Numbered from the stretch's first letter, positions 9,468 through 18,958 are shown. The stretch: DNA of 64,000 bases from Lentisphaerota bacterium (GCA_018676675.1 JABHEG010000043.1:1-64000); one strand, 5' to 3'. Notes: a model not told the origin generated them from the letters alone. A program made the numbers and translations.

Positions 9468-11741
9468 ATGAAGACCTCACCGCATGCGCTCAACTTTCTC
9501 AGTGGACTGCCCATCCTGCCCTGCGTCTTCGTCTACGTGGCTCTCCTGGCCGCCGGCCCTGCGGAAGGAGGGAACATCGACCTGCAGCGACCTGACGTCC
9601 TCGGCTATCTGGACATCACGTCGCCTCCATACAGTGCTGACCCGACAGGGCAACGCGACAGCACACAAGCCATTCAGCAGGCAGTTGATCACGCCCGCTG
9701 GCACTGTCTTGCTGTGTTCTTCCCACCAGGGACGTATCTGGTCAGCGACATGGTCCGATGCCAACAGGGCGTGCTCAAGAACCGTCACAAGGAACGCACG
9801 AAGGACCCGGTGGCCCGGGCCATGGGGCTCGGTGGCGGAGTTCGCGCTTTGCCATGCGCCCTGTTCGGCTCTCGACGCGGGGAGCGCCGTCCCGTCGTCA
9901 AACTGGCCCCCAACAGCCCCGGCTTTGGCGACCCGGAGAAGCCCAAACCGGTCATCCGCTTCCGGCGGGGGGCGGTCGGCAATCCAGAACGTGAGCAACC
10001 CAATGCCAGCTTCGAACAGATGTTCGTGAACATCAACATCGAGATCGGGCCCGGCAACCCGGGTGCGATCGGCATCCAGCACCGAGCTGCGCAGGGATCC
10101 GGTGTGCAGGACTGCACCATCACGGCAACGGGGGCCTTCGCCGGCCTCAGCGGGGGAGCCGGCTCCGGCGGCGGACACGCAAACGTCACCGTGATTGGCG
10201 GGAAGTACGGGGCCTACCTCCGCGGGGCCCAGCCCGCTCCGACCATCACAGCCTTCACCCTCCTGAACCAGGAAGTCGCCGGGATCCTCTATGGCGGCTA
10301 TCAGGCGCTCACGGCAGTGGGAGTGCGGATTCAGTCAAACAGAGCCGCCACGCTGGTCTCAACCTCCTGTTGGCCAGGCTCGAAAGACACCTACGGCCAG
10401 TTCAGCCTGGTTGATTCGATCCTGGTCTCCGGCCGCGGACAGTCCGACACGACGACCGGGGTCAGCGCCGGTGCAAACGTCTACCTGCACAACGTTTATA
10501 CAAAGGGACTAACCACACTGGTGACCACAGAGCAGGACGAGCCAGCCCCCCAACCTGCCCAGGAAGACGGCACCGGCTGGCGGCGGATTCGCACATACGC
10601 ACATGGAATTGACCCGACCCAAGTCAATCTCCCCTTCAAGACGATCACATCACCCGTCTACACGGACGGCACCCGCAACGCCAGGCAAGTGCTCCTAGAA
10701 TCTGAAGCAACCGTGGCCCCCGAAGGCCCTCCGGCAGACCTGCAGAGCCGACACCTCTGGCCGGACCCGTTCCCATCCTGGGAATCGCCCGGAGCGGTCA
10801 GTGTCAAGGCCCCCCCGTACAATGCATCGGGAGATGGCAAGACAGACGATGCAGCCGCAATCCAGCGGGCGATCAATGAGCACGAGATTGTGTTTGTCCC
10901 GCGCGGCGTATTCCGCGTGTCCAGGACAATTGACCTGAAACCGAACACCAAGTTGATTGGCCTTCACCAGTCCTTCTCGAGGTTGGCTCCGCTCGTCGAC
11001 GCAGAGGGTGGGCACTTCAATGACCGGGGCAACCCACAGCCCGTTCTCCGCACGGCCGATTCGAAGGATGGCGATGCGATCGTTGCCTTCCTCGGGATCT
11101 CTGCCGGTCACGCGGCAACATACTGCCTGCACTGGCGGACAGGCCGACACTCGATCCTGCGCAGCATGACGTTCAACCCGCCCAGCGAGCGCTCATCAAA
11201 GTCGTACCCAGACACCCACGTGTCCTCCTCCCACGCATCCATCTACGCATCCGGCAACGGTGGCGGGAAATGGTACAATGTACACGAGGACGCTGGGGGC
11301 AGTCGCCACCCGGACTACCGGCACTTCCTGATCGAGGGGACGTCTGAGCCGTTGGGCTTGTACCAATGCAACCCCGAGCACAGTGCCAGCGGCTGCAACC
11401 TCGAAGCGCGCAACGCCAGATACGTCTCGATCTACGGACTGAAAGGGGAGTCGCCAATCCCGATCGGGCGATTCCTATCGTGCGACCACATCCGGATCTT
11501 CGGCTATGGGGGCCTCGCCGCAAGCAAGACTCCCGGGGATGCAGTCCTGCACTTCCGCAGTACACCGAACTTCCTGGCAGCCAATCTGATGGACCGCTTC
11601 ATGAGGCGAGAGCGGAATGCGGACAAATGGCATATCCTCATCGATGAACAAACCGGAAAAGACGCGGTGAACGTGCCCCCCCTGGAACGCCCCGTGCTCT
11701 ATCGCCGAGGCACGCCTCTGGCGGAGGGTCGCGCGAAATGA
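9468..11741 (+). CDS. Double pectate-lyase-3-like beta-helix protein
   Basis: This is a protein of 757 residues with AGGAG 9 nt before the ATG and a signal peptide ending near residue 35. The domain that opens GH28/pectate-lyase-superfamily beta-helices occurs twice. One copy is near residues 45-90 (DPTGQRDSTQAIQQAV then FFPPGTYLVS), the other near 445-490 (ASGDGKTDDAAAIQRAI then FVPRGVFRVS). It probably forms two consecutive right-handed helices, as in exo-acting glucanases and phage-type tailspike depolymerases. I do not see a clear catalytic set, so lyase versus hydrolase is open. Its stop overlaps the start of the next beta-helix gene (ATGA), which indicates translational coupling. Confidence 0.8.
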   Translation: MKTSPHALNFLSGLPILPCVFVYVALLAAGPAEGGNIDLQRPDVLGYLDITSPPYSADPTGQRDSTQAIQQAVDHARWHCLAVFFPPGTYLVSDMVRCQQGVLKNRHKERTKDPVARAMGLGGGVRALPCALFGSRRGERRPVVKLAPNSPGFGDPEKPKPVIRFRRGAVGNPEREQPNASFEQMFVNINIEIGPGNPGAIGIQHRAAQGSGVQDCTITATGAFAGLSGGAGSGGGHANVTVIGGKYGAYLRGAQPAPTITAFTLLNQEVAGILYGGYQALTAVGVRIQSNRAATLVSTSCWPGSKDTYGQFSLVDSILVSGRGQSDTTTGVSAGANVYLHNVYTKGLTTLVTTEQDEPAPQPAQEDGTGWRRIRTYAHGIDPTQVNLPFKTITSPVYTDGTRNARQVLLESEATVAPEGPPADLQSRHLWPDPFPSWESPGAVSVKAPPYNASGDGKTDDAAAIQRAINEHEIVFVPRGVFRVSRTIDLKPNTKLIGLHQSFSRLAPLVDAEGGHFNDRGNPQPVLRTADSKDGDAIVAFLGISAGHAATYCLHWRTGRHSILRSMTFNPPSERSSKSYPDTHVSSSHASIYASGNGGGKWYNVHEDAGGSRHPDYRHFLIEGTSEPLGLYQCNPEHSASGCNLEARNARYVSIYGLKGESPIPIGRFLSCDHIRIFGYGGLAASKTPGDAVLHFRSTPNFLAANLMDRFMRRERNADKWHILIDEQTGKDAVNVPPLERPVLYRRGTPLAEGRAK

Positions 11742-13489
11742 CGCCAAAACACGCCACCTCCCCCGAGATGCGGCACCGGCTCCAGAAGCTGGGTATAGCA
11801 GCGCTCTGCGCGACCTGCACGCTGATGGCCGAGCAGTATCACGTGGCAACGCGCGATCCACGCGCGGACGACACGAACGCGGGCAGCTCCGCAGCCCCGT
11901 TCAAGACCATCAGTCGAGCCACGGAGAAGGCCACCGGCGGGGATGTCGTACTGATCCACGGTGGCGTATACCGCGAATCGGTGACCGTCACAACAGGCGG
12001 AACGGAGGAACGCCCGGTCCGCTTCGCAGCCGCCCCCATGGCCAACGTCGTCATCACCGGAGCGGACGTGCTGACCGACTGGAACAGGGAGCAAGACGAT
12101 GCCCATGTCTACAGCACACCGTGGCCATACCGGTTCATCACCTGGTACGAAGGCGGCCACCATCCCCACAATGACTTCCACAAGGTGATCGGGCGTTGCG
12201 AACAGGTGCACCTGAACCGCTACCCCTTGCTGCAGGTGCTCGAGCGTGACAAACTCAGTCGGGGGACGTTCTACATCGACCTCGAGGCAAAACGATTGTT
12301 CATCTGGGACCGAGCCAACCGCGAACCGGGAACGGGGAGTACGGTCGTTGAGGGATCACACCGAGCCGTTCTCTGGTCATGCAAAGTGGACTATGTGCAG
12401 GTCCGCGGCATCCGGTTCCGCTTTGCCTCCAACCGAGCGCAGGAAGGCGCCGTTCAGATGCTGGGGAACCACGGACTGATGGAAGATTGCACCGTGGAGC
12501 GGGTCAATGCCCTGGGAGCAATTCTGGGAGGGAAAGGAAACACTGTTCGGCGTTGCCTTTTCCAGGACAACGGCTGGGACGGCTTCGATGCCGGGGCCCA
12601 GGACCTGCTGATGACCGGCTGCACCGTGCGCAACAACAACACCAAGGGCTGGAATCGGGATTGGGGAGGCGGAGGGAACAAGATCGTCCTCTCGCGAAAC
12701 GTGATCCTGGAGAAGTGCCGATTCACCGGCAATCGTGGCCATGGTGTCTGGTTCGACATCGGGAACGAAGACTGCGTGGTCCGCAATTGCCTGATCGCCG
12801 ACAACGAGAATGCCGGCATATTCTACGAGATCTCCTACGGGCTCCACGCTCACGACAATGTCATCATCGGCAATGGTCTCGCGCCTCGAGACCGAGCGTG
12901 GGGAGCCAATGGCGGAATCAGCCTCTCCAGCTCACCAAACTGCCTAATCGAACGCAACCTGATCGTCGCCAATAAGGAAGGGATTCAGTTCCGGGAACAG
13001 ACACGAACGACACCACGTATCGGGCAGCGTGACAAGCAAGTACGAGTCTGGAATCACGACCACACGATCCGGAACAACATCATTGCCCACAACCGGGATG
13101 CGCAGGTTGCCGGCTGGTTCGCCAAGCCACACCTCTTCCACTGGCCAAAGGCAGCGGGCAAACAGACAGCGGAGCAAGGGCAAGAGCCACCGAAAGGGAT
13201 GTCCCTCGAAGATATGGGCTTCGTGCTTGAGCACAACCTGTTCGCGATGCGCCACGGTGAACTGCTCTATCAGTGGGGCTGCACCTGGGACGAGCATCTG
13301 AAACTAAGCCGTCTGCAGGACGTGTGGCAACAGCTTGGACTCGAGCGAGGAAGCCTGCAAGCCCCCCTTCAGTTCGCTGACTGGCACGCGAGAGACCTGC
13401 GGCTTCCCGCGGACAGTCCGGCATTGACGGGGAAGCGTTACCCCCGGGGAGATGTCCCCGGAGTTCGACTGGGCGTGGTCACTGACTGA
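11738..13489 (+). CDS. Right-handed beta-helix protein
   Basis: This is a protein of 583 residues overlapping the previous gene by 4 nt. The N-terminus has a late hydrophobic stretch (LGIAALCATCTLMA), plausibly a signal peptide. Residues ~30-80 hold the motif common to secreted beta-helix proteins: DTNAGSSAAPFKTISRA, then GGDVVLIHGGVYRESV. Many short NN/NC-rich coils follow (DCTVERVNALG, NCLIADNENAG, ERNLIVANKEG), as expected for parallel beta-helix turns. Family relatives include lyases, epimerases and sulfate-sugar hydrolases, so the specific activity is unknown. The 4-nt overlap suggests it acts with its upstream partner on the same glycan. Confidence 0.8.
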   Translation: MTPKHATSPEMRHRLQKLGIAALCATCTLMAEQYHVATRDPRADDTNAGSSAAPFKTISRATEKATGGDVVLIHGGVYRESVTVTTGGTEERPVRFAAAPMANVVITGADVLTDWNREQDDAHVYSTPWPYRFITWYEGGHHPHNDFHKVIGRCEQVHLNRYPLLQVLERDKLSRGTFYIDLEAKRLFIWDRANREPGTGSTVVEGSHRAVLWSCKVDYVQVRGIRFRFASNRAQEGAVQMLGNHGLMEDCTVERVNALGAILGGKGNTVRRCLFQDNGWDGFDAGAQDLLMTGCTVRNNNTKGWNRDWGGGGNKIVLSRNVILEKCRFTGNRGHGVWFDIGNEDCVVRNCLIADNENAGIFYEISYGLHAHDNVIIGNGLAPRDRAWGANGGISLSSSPNCLIERNLIVANKEGIQFREQTRTTPRIGQRDKQVRVWNHDHTIRNNIIAHNRDAQVAGWFAKPHLFHWPKAAGKQTAEQGQEPPKGMSLEDMGFVLEHNLFAMRHGELLYQWGCTWDEHLKLSRLQDVWQQLGLERGSLQAPLQFADWHARDLRLPADSPALTGKRYPRGDVPGVRLGVVTD

Positions 13490-13550
13490 CCAAAGACGGC
13501 GGGCGGCGCAGCATAGGAGACGGACAGAAGGCGCGACCAAACAGCCAAGC

Positions 13551-14336
13551 TTACTCCCAGTGATCGGGAGGTCTCGCAAGCCAACGGGCCGTAGTCTTAT
13601 CCTTCGTCCGGGGATTCCGGTAGAGTGTCAGCTTCTTCGCGTTCTTGGCCATGACGAAGTCCTTGCTGTAACCCGCATGGCCGTCCGCGAAGGCGATGTT
13701 CGCCCCCTTGAAATGGCGCAGGGACGGCTCTCCACCGTGCCTCTCAAAGACGGTATCCCTGTAATATCTGTTGGCAAAATTCCCGGCCGGGTCGTACTGG
13801 CTCGTGTTGCGGTCGTCAAACTCACCGGGGTACTTGCTGAACCATGAAACTAACGCATCACAGAAGACGATCGTCTTGTCCGGATGCTTTACCTCATTGA
13901 CTTTGACAGCCGTCCTCCGGTTATTGGATCCGATATGGTTGTTGTAGCCGTAAGCCACATACCAGCGTGATTTGGCACCGGCCCGAGTGAAGGAATACCA
14001 GGGGGTAGGAGCACTTGGGCAGCGCATGATCTGAGCAGAGTTGGTGTCGTTCGCCGTTCGCACGGCCCCCAAGTAAGACCCCAACGAGTTCTCTTCCGCG
14101 AACCAGCAGTACGTCCCCGTCCCATTGTTCCCCTGCGCCCACACCTCGTCGTAGTCATCCATGTAGAGGAAGTTGGCAGTGATGATATTCTTGAGATGGT
14201 TGCGGCACTTCATCATCCGGGCCGAGTCACGCGACCGCTTCAAGGCAGGGAGAAGGAAGGCTGCAAGCATCGCGATGATGCCGATCGTCACGAGCAACTC
14301 GATCAGAGTCCAATACCGGGTGCGTCGTCGACTCAT
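13551..14336 (-). CDS. Prepilin-type N-terminus secreted protein (DUF1559-like)
   Basis: This is a protein of 261 residues. The start at 14336 is set by a strong GGAGG 7-8 nt upstream; the frame extends further but has no start signal. After a short basic leader (MSRRRTRYW) comes a type IV prepilin-like hydrophobic helix, TLIELLVTIGIIAMLAAFL, with the Glu at +5 of the mature form, followed by KRSRDSARMMKCRNHLKNI. Prepilin peptidase would cleave before the Thr, where Phe is usual. The C-terminal half ends with FKGANIAFADGH, the H-X9-DG-like signature of proteins expanded to hundreds of copies in Lentisphaerota and Planctomycetota. Their job is not established; pseudopilin or surface-protein roles are proposed. 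A second such gene is at 60890-61627. Confidence 0.85.
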   Translation of the reverse strand: MSRRRTRYWTLIELLVTIGIIAMLAAFLLPALKRSRDSARMMKCRNHLKNIITANFLYMDDYDEVWAQGNNGTGTYCWFAEENSLGSYLGAVRTANDTNSAQIMRCPSAPTPWYSFTRAGAKSRWYVAYGYNNHIGSNNRRTAVKVNEVKHPDKTIVFCDALVSWFSKYPGEFDDRNTSQYDPAGNFANRYYRDTVFERHGGEPSLRHFKGANIAFADGHAGYSKDFVMAKNAKKLTLYRNPRTKDKTTARWLARPPDHWE

Positions 14337-14412
14337 ACCCACTCCTCCGCCTGGCGCCCAACCCGCGCCGTTCACTCTCGTCACACCCACCTTTCCTCGC
14401 CTTTGACAGTGC

Positions 14413-14441
14413 ATTGTAGCACATTGAGTTGAGAAAGGCAA
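14413..14441 (-). promoter_or_regulatory. Sigma70-type promoter for the prepilin-like gene
   Basis: On the minus strand TTGCCT (-35, 14436-14441) and TACAAT (-10, 14413-14418) are separated by 17 nt. They lie about 75 nt ahead of the start codon at 14336. The -10 matches the consensus at five of six positions and the -35 at four of six. Confidence 0.5.
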
Positions 14442-14520
14442 AACGCGCGAGCCCCGCCCCTTCCCGGAGAGCGCACTGTGAGCTCAGAGGCGGATCTCGC
14501 ACTGAACAGGGACCTCGTCC

Positions 14521-14760
14521 GTCACTTCACCCGATTTGAGCACGATTCGGTCGCCGGGTGGCGCCGCCTCCCACATTGAGCAGGAGGCGTTTCCCGAACG
14601 TGAGAGGGGCTACCATGCCGCGACCACATTGGGCAGGAGGCGTTCCCCGAACGTGGGAGGGGCTGCCATGCCGCGACCAGTCTTGACCTTGACGGCCAAG
14701 TTGCACCCTCGGATCTGAGCGATAGAACAGCTGGCGAACGCCAAACTCGTGTGTGACTTC
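14521..14760. repeat. Dispersed element, copy 1
   Basis: The 84 nt at 14677-14760 match 60501-60584 at 75 of 84 positions. A left segment (about 14523-14556, containing TGAGCACGATTCGGTCGCCG) also matches about 60403-60435. The middle differs: here it is a 53-bp tandem duplication (14571-14623 and 14624-14676, a few mismatches), in the other copy a hairpin stem. Conserved ends around a variable, foldable middle suggest a mobile or structured element, not a chance match. It lies between nrdJ and the prepilin-like gene. Confidence 0.8.
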
Positions 14761-14788
14761 AGCACGAATCGCAGTCTGGGCTGGCCGT

Positions 14789-14821
14789 CAGAGCCGCGAC
14801 TTTCGGGAGCGAGCATCCCGA
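14789..14821 (+). repeat. Single 33-nt CAGAGCC unit
   Basis: This stretch starts CAGAGCC and ends CCCGA. It has the same 33-nt length as the tandem units at 37787-37943 and shares the CAGAGCC start, the central CGGGAG and the CGA end. It also contains the hairpin listed next, so the unit itself is palindromic here. Confidence 0.5.
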
Positions 14822-14823
14822 AA
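14801..14823 (-). terminator. Hairpin after nrdJ, possible terminator
   Basis: TTTCGGGA and TCCCGAAA form a perfect 8-bp stem around a 7-nt loop, beginning about 25 nt beyond the nrdJ stop. No clear U-tract follows on the minus strand, so an intrinsic terminator is possible but not certain. It may equally be part of the 33-nt repeat. Confidence 0.4.
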
Positions 14824-14847
14824 CCTACGATCAGGAGTCGGGCCGCC

Positions 14848-17103
14848 TCACCCGCACTTGCTGTACCCGCATTCTCGGCACGTCATGCATCCCTCCTGCA
14901 TGTGCAGGCCGGGTTGGTTGCACATCGGGCAGAAGGCTCCTGGGGTCTTGGTCGGCCCACGCCTCTCGCCATGGTCCGCTTCAACAGGTTGCGCCTCACC
15001 TGCCTCAACCAATCCGAGCCGTTCAAGGTGCTGCTCGATCAGACGCCCGATCTCCGCCGGCAGAGACGGCACATACTGCCCCTGATTGAAGTATCCTCCG
15101 TTGGGATCATGGATGGACTTCAGTTCCTCGACCAGAAACGAAGGGTCGCGTTCTCGGCGGAAAACAGCCGACATCAGCCGTGTCATGGCCACGATCCAGC
15201 TGTAGTGCTGAAGATTCTTGGTGTTGACGAAAATCTCGTAAGGACGCCGTCGTCCGTCCTCTTCGATATCGTTGATGGTGATGTAGAAGGCGTTCTTAGA
15301 CAGCGGTGTCTTGACCTTGTAAGTCGTTCCCGGCAGAACTTCCGGGCGCTTCAGGGCCTCGGCCTCGGCCTCACTCTTCCCACTGTCTTCCGTGCGCAGG
15401 AGAACGCCGGTGATGTTTTCATTCGGGCGGAACGTTGTGCACCCTTTGAGTCCCTGATCGAACGCGTAGCGATAGATATCCTGGAACTCCTCAAACGGCA
15501 GATCAGACGGCACGTTGATGGTCTTGGATATTGAGCTGTCCACGTGAGCCTGTACAGCGGCCTGCATTTGGACGTGCTCGCGCGGCGTCACCTGATCCGT
15601 GGTCACGAATGCTCCGGGCAAGTCTCCATCGCTGTCCGGTTCACCCACTTGTCTGCAGTACTCGGCGTACGCGAAATCGCGCACTTCGTGTTCCTCAACT
15701 TCGTCCTCCTCTCCCTTGCGGACCCTCCGGCTGTAGTGCATGGCGAACACAGGCTCGATCCCGCTGCTCACATTCCCGGCCAGCAGGGAGATCGTTCCGG
15801 TCGGAGCAACGCTGGTCAAGTGCGAATTGCGCATCCCCGTCTCGGCGATTTTTGCCCGGATGGCGTCCGGCAATGAGGCCACGAACCGACCCTCGAGGTA
15901 AGATTCCCGGTCAAATTTGGCGAACGGTCCACGCTCCGCCGCGAGATCAGCCGAGGCGTCATAGGCCGCGTGTGTGATAGTCTGCATGACTGAGCCCGCC
16001 AGATCCCGGGCTTCCTCCGAACCATATCGGATCCCAAGCATGATCAGCATGTCGGCCAGCCCGGTGATACCGATTCCCATGCGCCGCTTGGCCTGAGCTT
16101 CCTCGCGCTGGCGTTCCAGCGGATACTCCGACATGTCGATCACATTGTCGAGAAGTCGCACCGCCGTCCGTGCGGTCTCCTTGATTCCCTCCAGGTCGAG
16201 CCGGGCTTCGGCCTCGAACGGTGCATCGACGAAACGGGTCAGATTGAGCGAGCCAAGCAGACACGCTCCATAGGGGGGGAGCGGCTGTTCTCCACACGGA
16301 TTGGTTGCCCGAATATCCTCGCAGTAGTGCAGGTTGTTCCAGGCATTCACACGATCGACCATCAGCACGCCGGGCTCGGCGTAGTCGTAGGTGGACCGCA
16401 TGATCTTCTCCCACAGGTCCCGGGCCTTAATGGTGCGCCGTATTTCACCATCGAACACCAGGTCCCAATCATCATCCGCTTCCACAGCTGCCATGAAGGC
16501 ATCGGTCACCGCCACCGAGAGATTGAACATGGCCAGTGCACCCGTGCCCTGCTTGGCAGACACGAAGTCCTCAATGTCAGGGTGATCGCAGCGCATGATC
16601 GCCATCTGAGCCCCCCGGCGCTGTCCGGCGCTCATGATAGTCCGGCAGGTGGCATCCAGAACGCCCATGAAACTCAACGGCCCGGAAGCGGCTGAGTCAA
16701 TCCCGGAAATCCCGGTCCCACGCGGACGAATAGTGGAAAAGTCAAACCCCACACCGCCGCCCTGCTTCTGGGTCTGGGCCGCTTCTTTGACGGTCTCAAA
16801 AATCCCCTCGATGGAGTCCTCTATTGTGCCCATGACATAGCAGTTGAACATCGTCGTGCAGGTGCGGTTCGTCCCTGCATTGGCCAAAATTCTCCCCCCG
16901 GGAAGGAAGCGGAAATCCTTCAGGATCGCCAGATACCGTTCGGTCCACGCCTCCGGGTCTGCCTCACGCTGGGCAATGGCAGTCGCGACCCTCATCCACG
17001 TGTCTGACACCTCATTGTCAACCGGTACTCCTCCGCGCCGGAAACGGTACTTGACATCCCAGATGTGCCGGGAAACGGCCGGCCACTCAAACGAATCAGT
17101 CAT
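14848..17103 (-). CDS. nrdJ: Adenosylcobalamin-dependent class II ribonucleotide reductase
   Basis: This 751-residue enzyme reduces ribonucleotides to deoxyribonucleotides in the cytoplasm using a cobalamin-derived radical. Visible marks: FLPGGRILANAG (residues 67-76), the redox cysteine C88 in FNCYVMG, a glycine-rich GGGVGFDFS stretch, the active-site motif NPCGEQPLPPYG with N268, C270 and E272, and APTGTISLLAG further on. The C-terminal ~150 residues include the region typical of vitamin-B12-dependent forms and end in a cysteine-rich tail (CPMC then CMTCREC and a last Cys), which reloads reducing power or binds zinc. No nrdAB or nrdD partner is nearby, as expected for a single-subunit class II enzyme. 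AGGAG lies 8 nt before the ATG. I saw no cobalamin riboswitch upstream. Confidence 0.93.
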   Translation of the reverse strand: MTDSFEWPAVSRHIWDVKYRFRRGGVPVDNEVSDTWMRVATAIAQREADPEAWTERYLAILKDFRFLPGGRILANAGTNRTCTTMFNCYVMGTIEDSIEGIFETVKEAAQTQKQGGGVGFDFSTIRPRGTGISGIDSAASGPLSFMGVLDATCRTIMSAGQRRGAQMAIMRCDHPDIEDFVSAKQGTGALAMFNLSVAVTDAFMAAVEADDDWDLVFDGEIRRTIKARDLWEKIMRSTYDYAEPGVLMVDRVNAWNNLHYCEDIRATNPCGEQPLPPYGACLLGSLNLTRFVDAPFEAEARLDLEGIKETARTAVRLLDNVIDMSEYPLERQREEAQAKRRMGIGITGLADMLIMLGIRYGSEEARDLAGSVMQTITHAAYDASADLAAERGPFAKFDRESYLEGRFVASLPDAIRAKIAETGMRNSHLTSVAPTGTISLLAGNVSSGIEPVFAMHYSRRVRKGEEDEVEEHEVRDFAYAEYCRQVGEPDSDGDLPGAFVTTDQVTPREHVQMQAAVQAHVDSSISKTINVPSDLPFEEFQDIYRYAFDQGLKGCTTFRPNENITGVLLRTEDSGKSEAEAEALKRPEVLPGTTYKVKTPLSKNAFYITINDIEEDGRRRPYEIFVNTKNLQHYSWIVAMTRLMSAVFRRERDPSFLVEELKSIHDPNGGYFNQGQYVPSLPAEIGRLIEQHLERLGLVEAGEAQPVEADHGERRGPTKTPGAFCPMCNQPGLHMQEGCMTCRECGYSKCG

Positions 17104-17486
17104 CCTCAGGTCTCCTCAGAAAGGTCAGCCATCACGGCCGCCAAGGGGTGGTGTTCAGAGACAAGATAGCCCTCGGCAAGACCACGATCAACAGCTAACA
17201 ACGTAAAAGTCGATCATATAATGCATCTATCTCAAAATGAGACATACGCCGCGATCACTCATGTAAAGGTATAGAGTACTGAGATGCTCGAGTCAGAGAG
17301 TGCTGGCAGTGGCTCAAGATGGAGCGACCATGACGATGCCGTTCCTGCCGCGCGTCGTTCCGTCCCACCACTCCGCCACTCCCCGTGGTGAGGCACGGAA
17401 CTCCACGTCAGTAACCGGATCAGGCTTGCGGCGGTATATGTAATGGACAATTGTCCGCAAGCTGCCGACGAACGACAGGAGTCTGC
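17104..17486. promoter_or_regulatory. Divergent control region nrdJ / sulfatase
   Basis: This 383-nt region separates divergent genes. A perfect 12-bp palindrome GGACAATTGTCC sits at 17445-17456, 30 nt before the sulfatase start, and looks like a repressor or activator site. A second small palindrome TCTCAAAATGAGA is at 17230-17242. On the plus strand CTAACA and TATAAT (17217-17222) are 16 nt apart and could be a promoter for the sulfatase. An imperfect hairpin with GTTCCG/CGGAAC arms lies around 17368-17403. I found no gene here. Confidence 0.45.
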
Positions 17487-18908
17487 ATGGAATCGCCGAA
17501 CATTGTCTACCTGATGTTCGATCAGGCCAAAGCGTCCGCCATGGGCTTCCTGGGGAACAGGCACGTCTCGACGCCATTCACCGATGGTCTGGCCAAACGT
17601 GGGTGGGCGTTCAGCCAAGCCTATTCGGCCAGCCCGATCTGCACGCCGTCCCGGGCCTCGGTACACACAGGGGTTCATCCCCTGGTTCACCAGGTCAGCT
17701 GCCATCAGAATCGAGCCCCCTGCAATCTGCCGCAGCTCGCAGAGCTCATGACTGCGGGAGGATACTACACCGCGGTGGCCGGGCACTATGAACCCGAGCG
17801 GAACCTGTCCCGTGGATGGCATGAGCAGGTGCCGATGCACCGCCGCGGTCCCCTCTACGAGTCGTGGATGGCCCACATCCGGACAGGACGGAACGACGTC
17901 GGCTGGTCATCGGGCACGATCGATCGCGATGCCACGGACGGGAGTTCTGCCCGACTCACGGAACGCATCATCCGCATGATCGATGCGGCGGACGCGTCCG
18001 GCATGCCCTTTTTCCTCCACCTTTGCTACGATGACCCACATCCGCCCTACTTCGTCCCCCGCCCCTACGACACCATGTTTGATCCCGCCGAACTGCCCTT
18101 GCCGCCGCGGGGGGACAACGACGCCCTGCCCGTCTGGCAAGACGAGTGCAGGAAGCAATGCGGAACGCAAGAGGCAACCGACATGGACACCCGGCGAGTC
18201 GTGGCAGCCTACTACGGCATGATCGCCTACGTGGACGACCAACTGCGCCGCGTCCATGATGCCCTGGATCAGCGGGGGTTGCTGGAAAACACGTGGGTCA
18301 TTCTGAGCTCCGACCACGGCGATTACACCGGCGAGAAGGGCTTGTTCAACAAGTCAGAGTCTCTCTACGAGTGCCTGCTCCATGTGCCGTTGATCATCGT
18401 CCCGCCGCCGGGAACACCGGGCAGCCGTCCCGAACACATCGACCACCTGGTCAACACCATTGATCTGTTCCCGACCATCCTCAACCTGGCCGGTCTGGAC
18501 ATCCCCGACTATGCGCAGGGGCACGACTTGGTCGAGTGGGTGGCCGAGGGGGCGAGTACGCCGCTTCGCGATGCGCTGTTCGCACAGGTGGGTGCCTACC
18601 TGGGCACGTTGGGCACGACATTCCCAGGCGGAATCGCGACGGCCGGCAGACACCCCGGCCTGCTGCAAGGCGCGCGTACGAAAACGCATTCCTACGTGCG
18701 GGATCCGGACTATGGTGATGAAGCGTACGACCTGCAAACCGATCCACATGAACTGTCAGACCTCCTGCGGGCGTCCCCCTCGGGATCGACTCCGGAAGTC
18801 GACGCGTTGAAGCGCCAGGTCGACACCTTCGAGGCCCAATGCCTCGCCTTGCGGAATCGTCTCGGTGTCATCCCTGGAGAGCGTGGATTCGTCTTAGGCT
18901 GGGAGTAG
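17487..18908 (+). CDS. Cysteine-type sulfatase
   Basis: This is a protein of 473 residues starting at the ATG at 17487, with AGGAG 6 nt upstream. The signature CTPSRASVHTG (C52) is the site where formylglycine-generating enzyme converts Cys to the catalytic formylglycine. The N-terminal metal-site region reads YLMFDQ, a common variant, and SSDHGDYTGEKG supplies the later metal ligands and a catalytic Lys. Such enzymes remove sulfate esters from sugars or phenols. There is no obvious signal peptide, so it may be cytoplasmic, unlike most polysaccharide sulfatases; this suggests desulfation of imported oligosaccharides. A secreted DUF4838 protein follows after 50 nt. No maturation enzyme is encoded in the window. 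Confidence 0.9.
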   Translation: MESPNIVYLMFDQAKASAMGFLGNRHVSTPFTDGLAKRGWAFSQAYSASPICTPSRASVHTGVHPLVHQVSCHQNRAPCNLPQLAELMTAGGYYTAVAGHYEPERNLSRGWHEQVPMHRRGPLYESWMAHIRTGRNDVGWSSGTIDRDATDGSSARLTERIIRMIDAADASGMPFFLHLCYDDPHPPYFVPRPYDTMFDPAELPLPPRGDNDALPVWQDECRKQCGTQEATDMDTRRVVAAYYGMIAYVDDQLRRVHDALDQRGLLENTWVILSSDHGDYTGEKGLFNKSESLYECLLHVPLIIVPPPGTPGSRPEHIDHLVNTIDLFPTILNLAGLDIPDYAQGHDLVEWVAEGASTPLRDALFAQVGAYLGTLGTTFPGGIATAGRHPGLLQGARTKTHSYVRDPDYGDEAYDLQTDPHELSDLLRASPSGSTPEVDALKRQVDTFEAQCLALRNRLGVIPGERGFVLGWE

Positions 18909-18958
18909 TCTTTCCTGCAACGCCGACCTTCTCTACTAAAGAACTGGGAGACCAGACT

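Noticed and set aside
14787..14802. 16-nt identity with 44886-44901 as a further repeat copy
   Set aside because: The second site is inside a coding region, and a 16-mer match is expected about once by chance in a window this size.
17104..17300. Cobalamin riboswitch ahead of nrdJ
   Set aside because: I could not find the B12-box pattern or the expected long leader fold on the minus strand.
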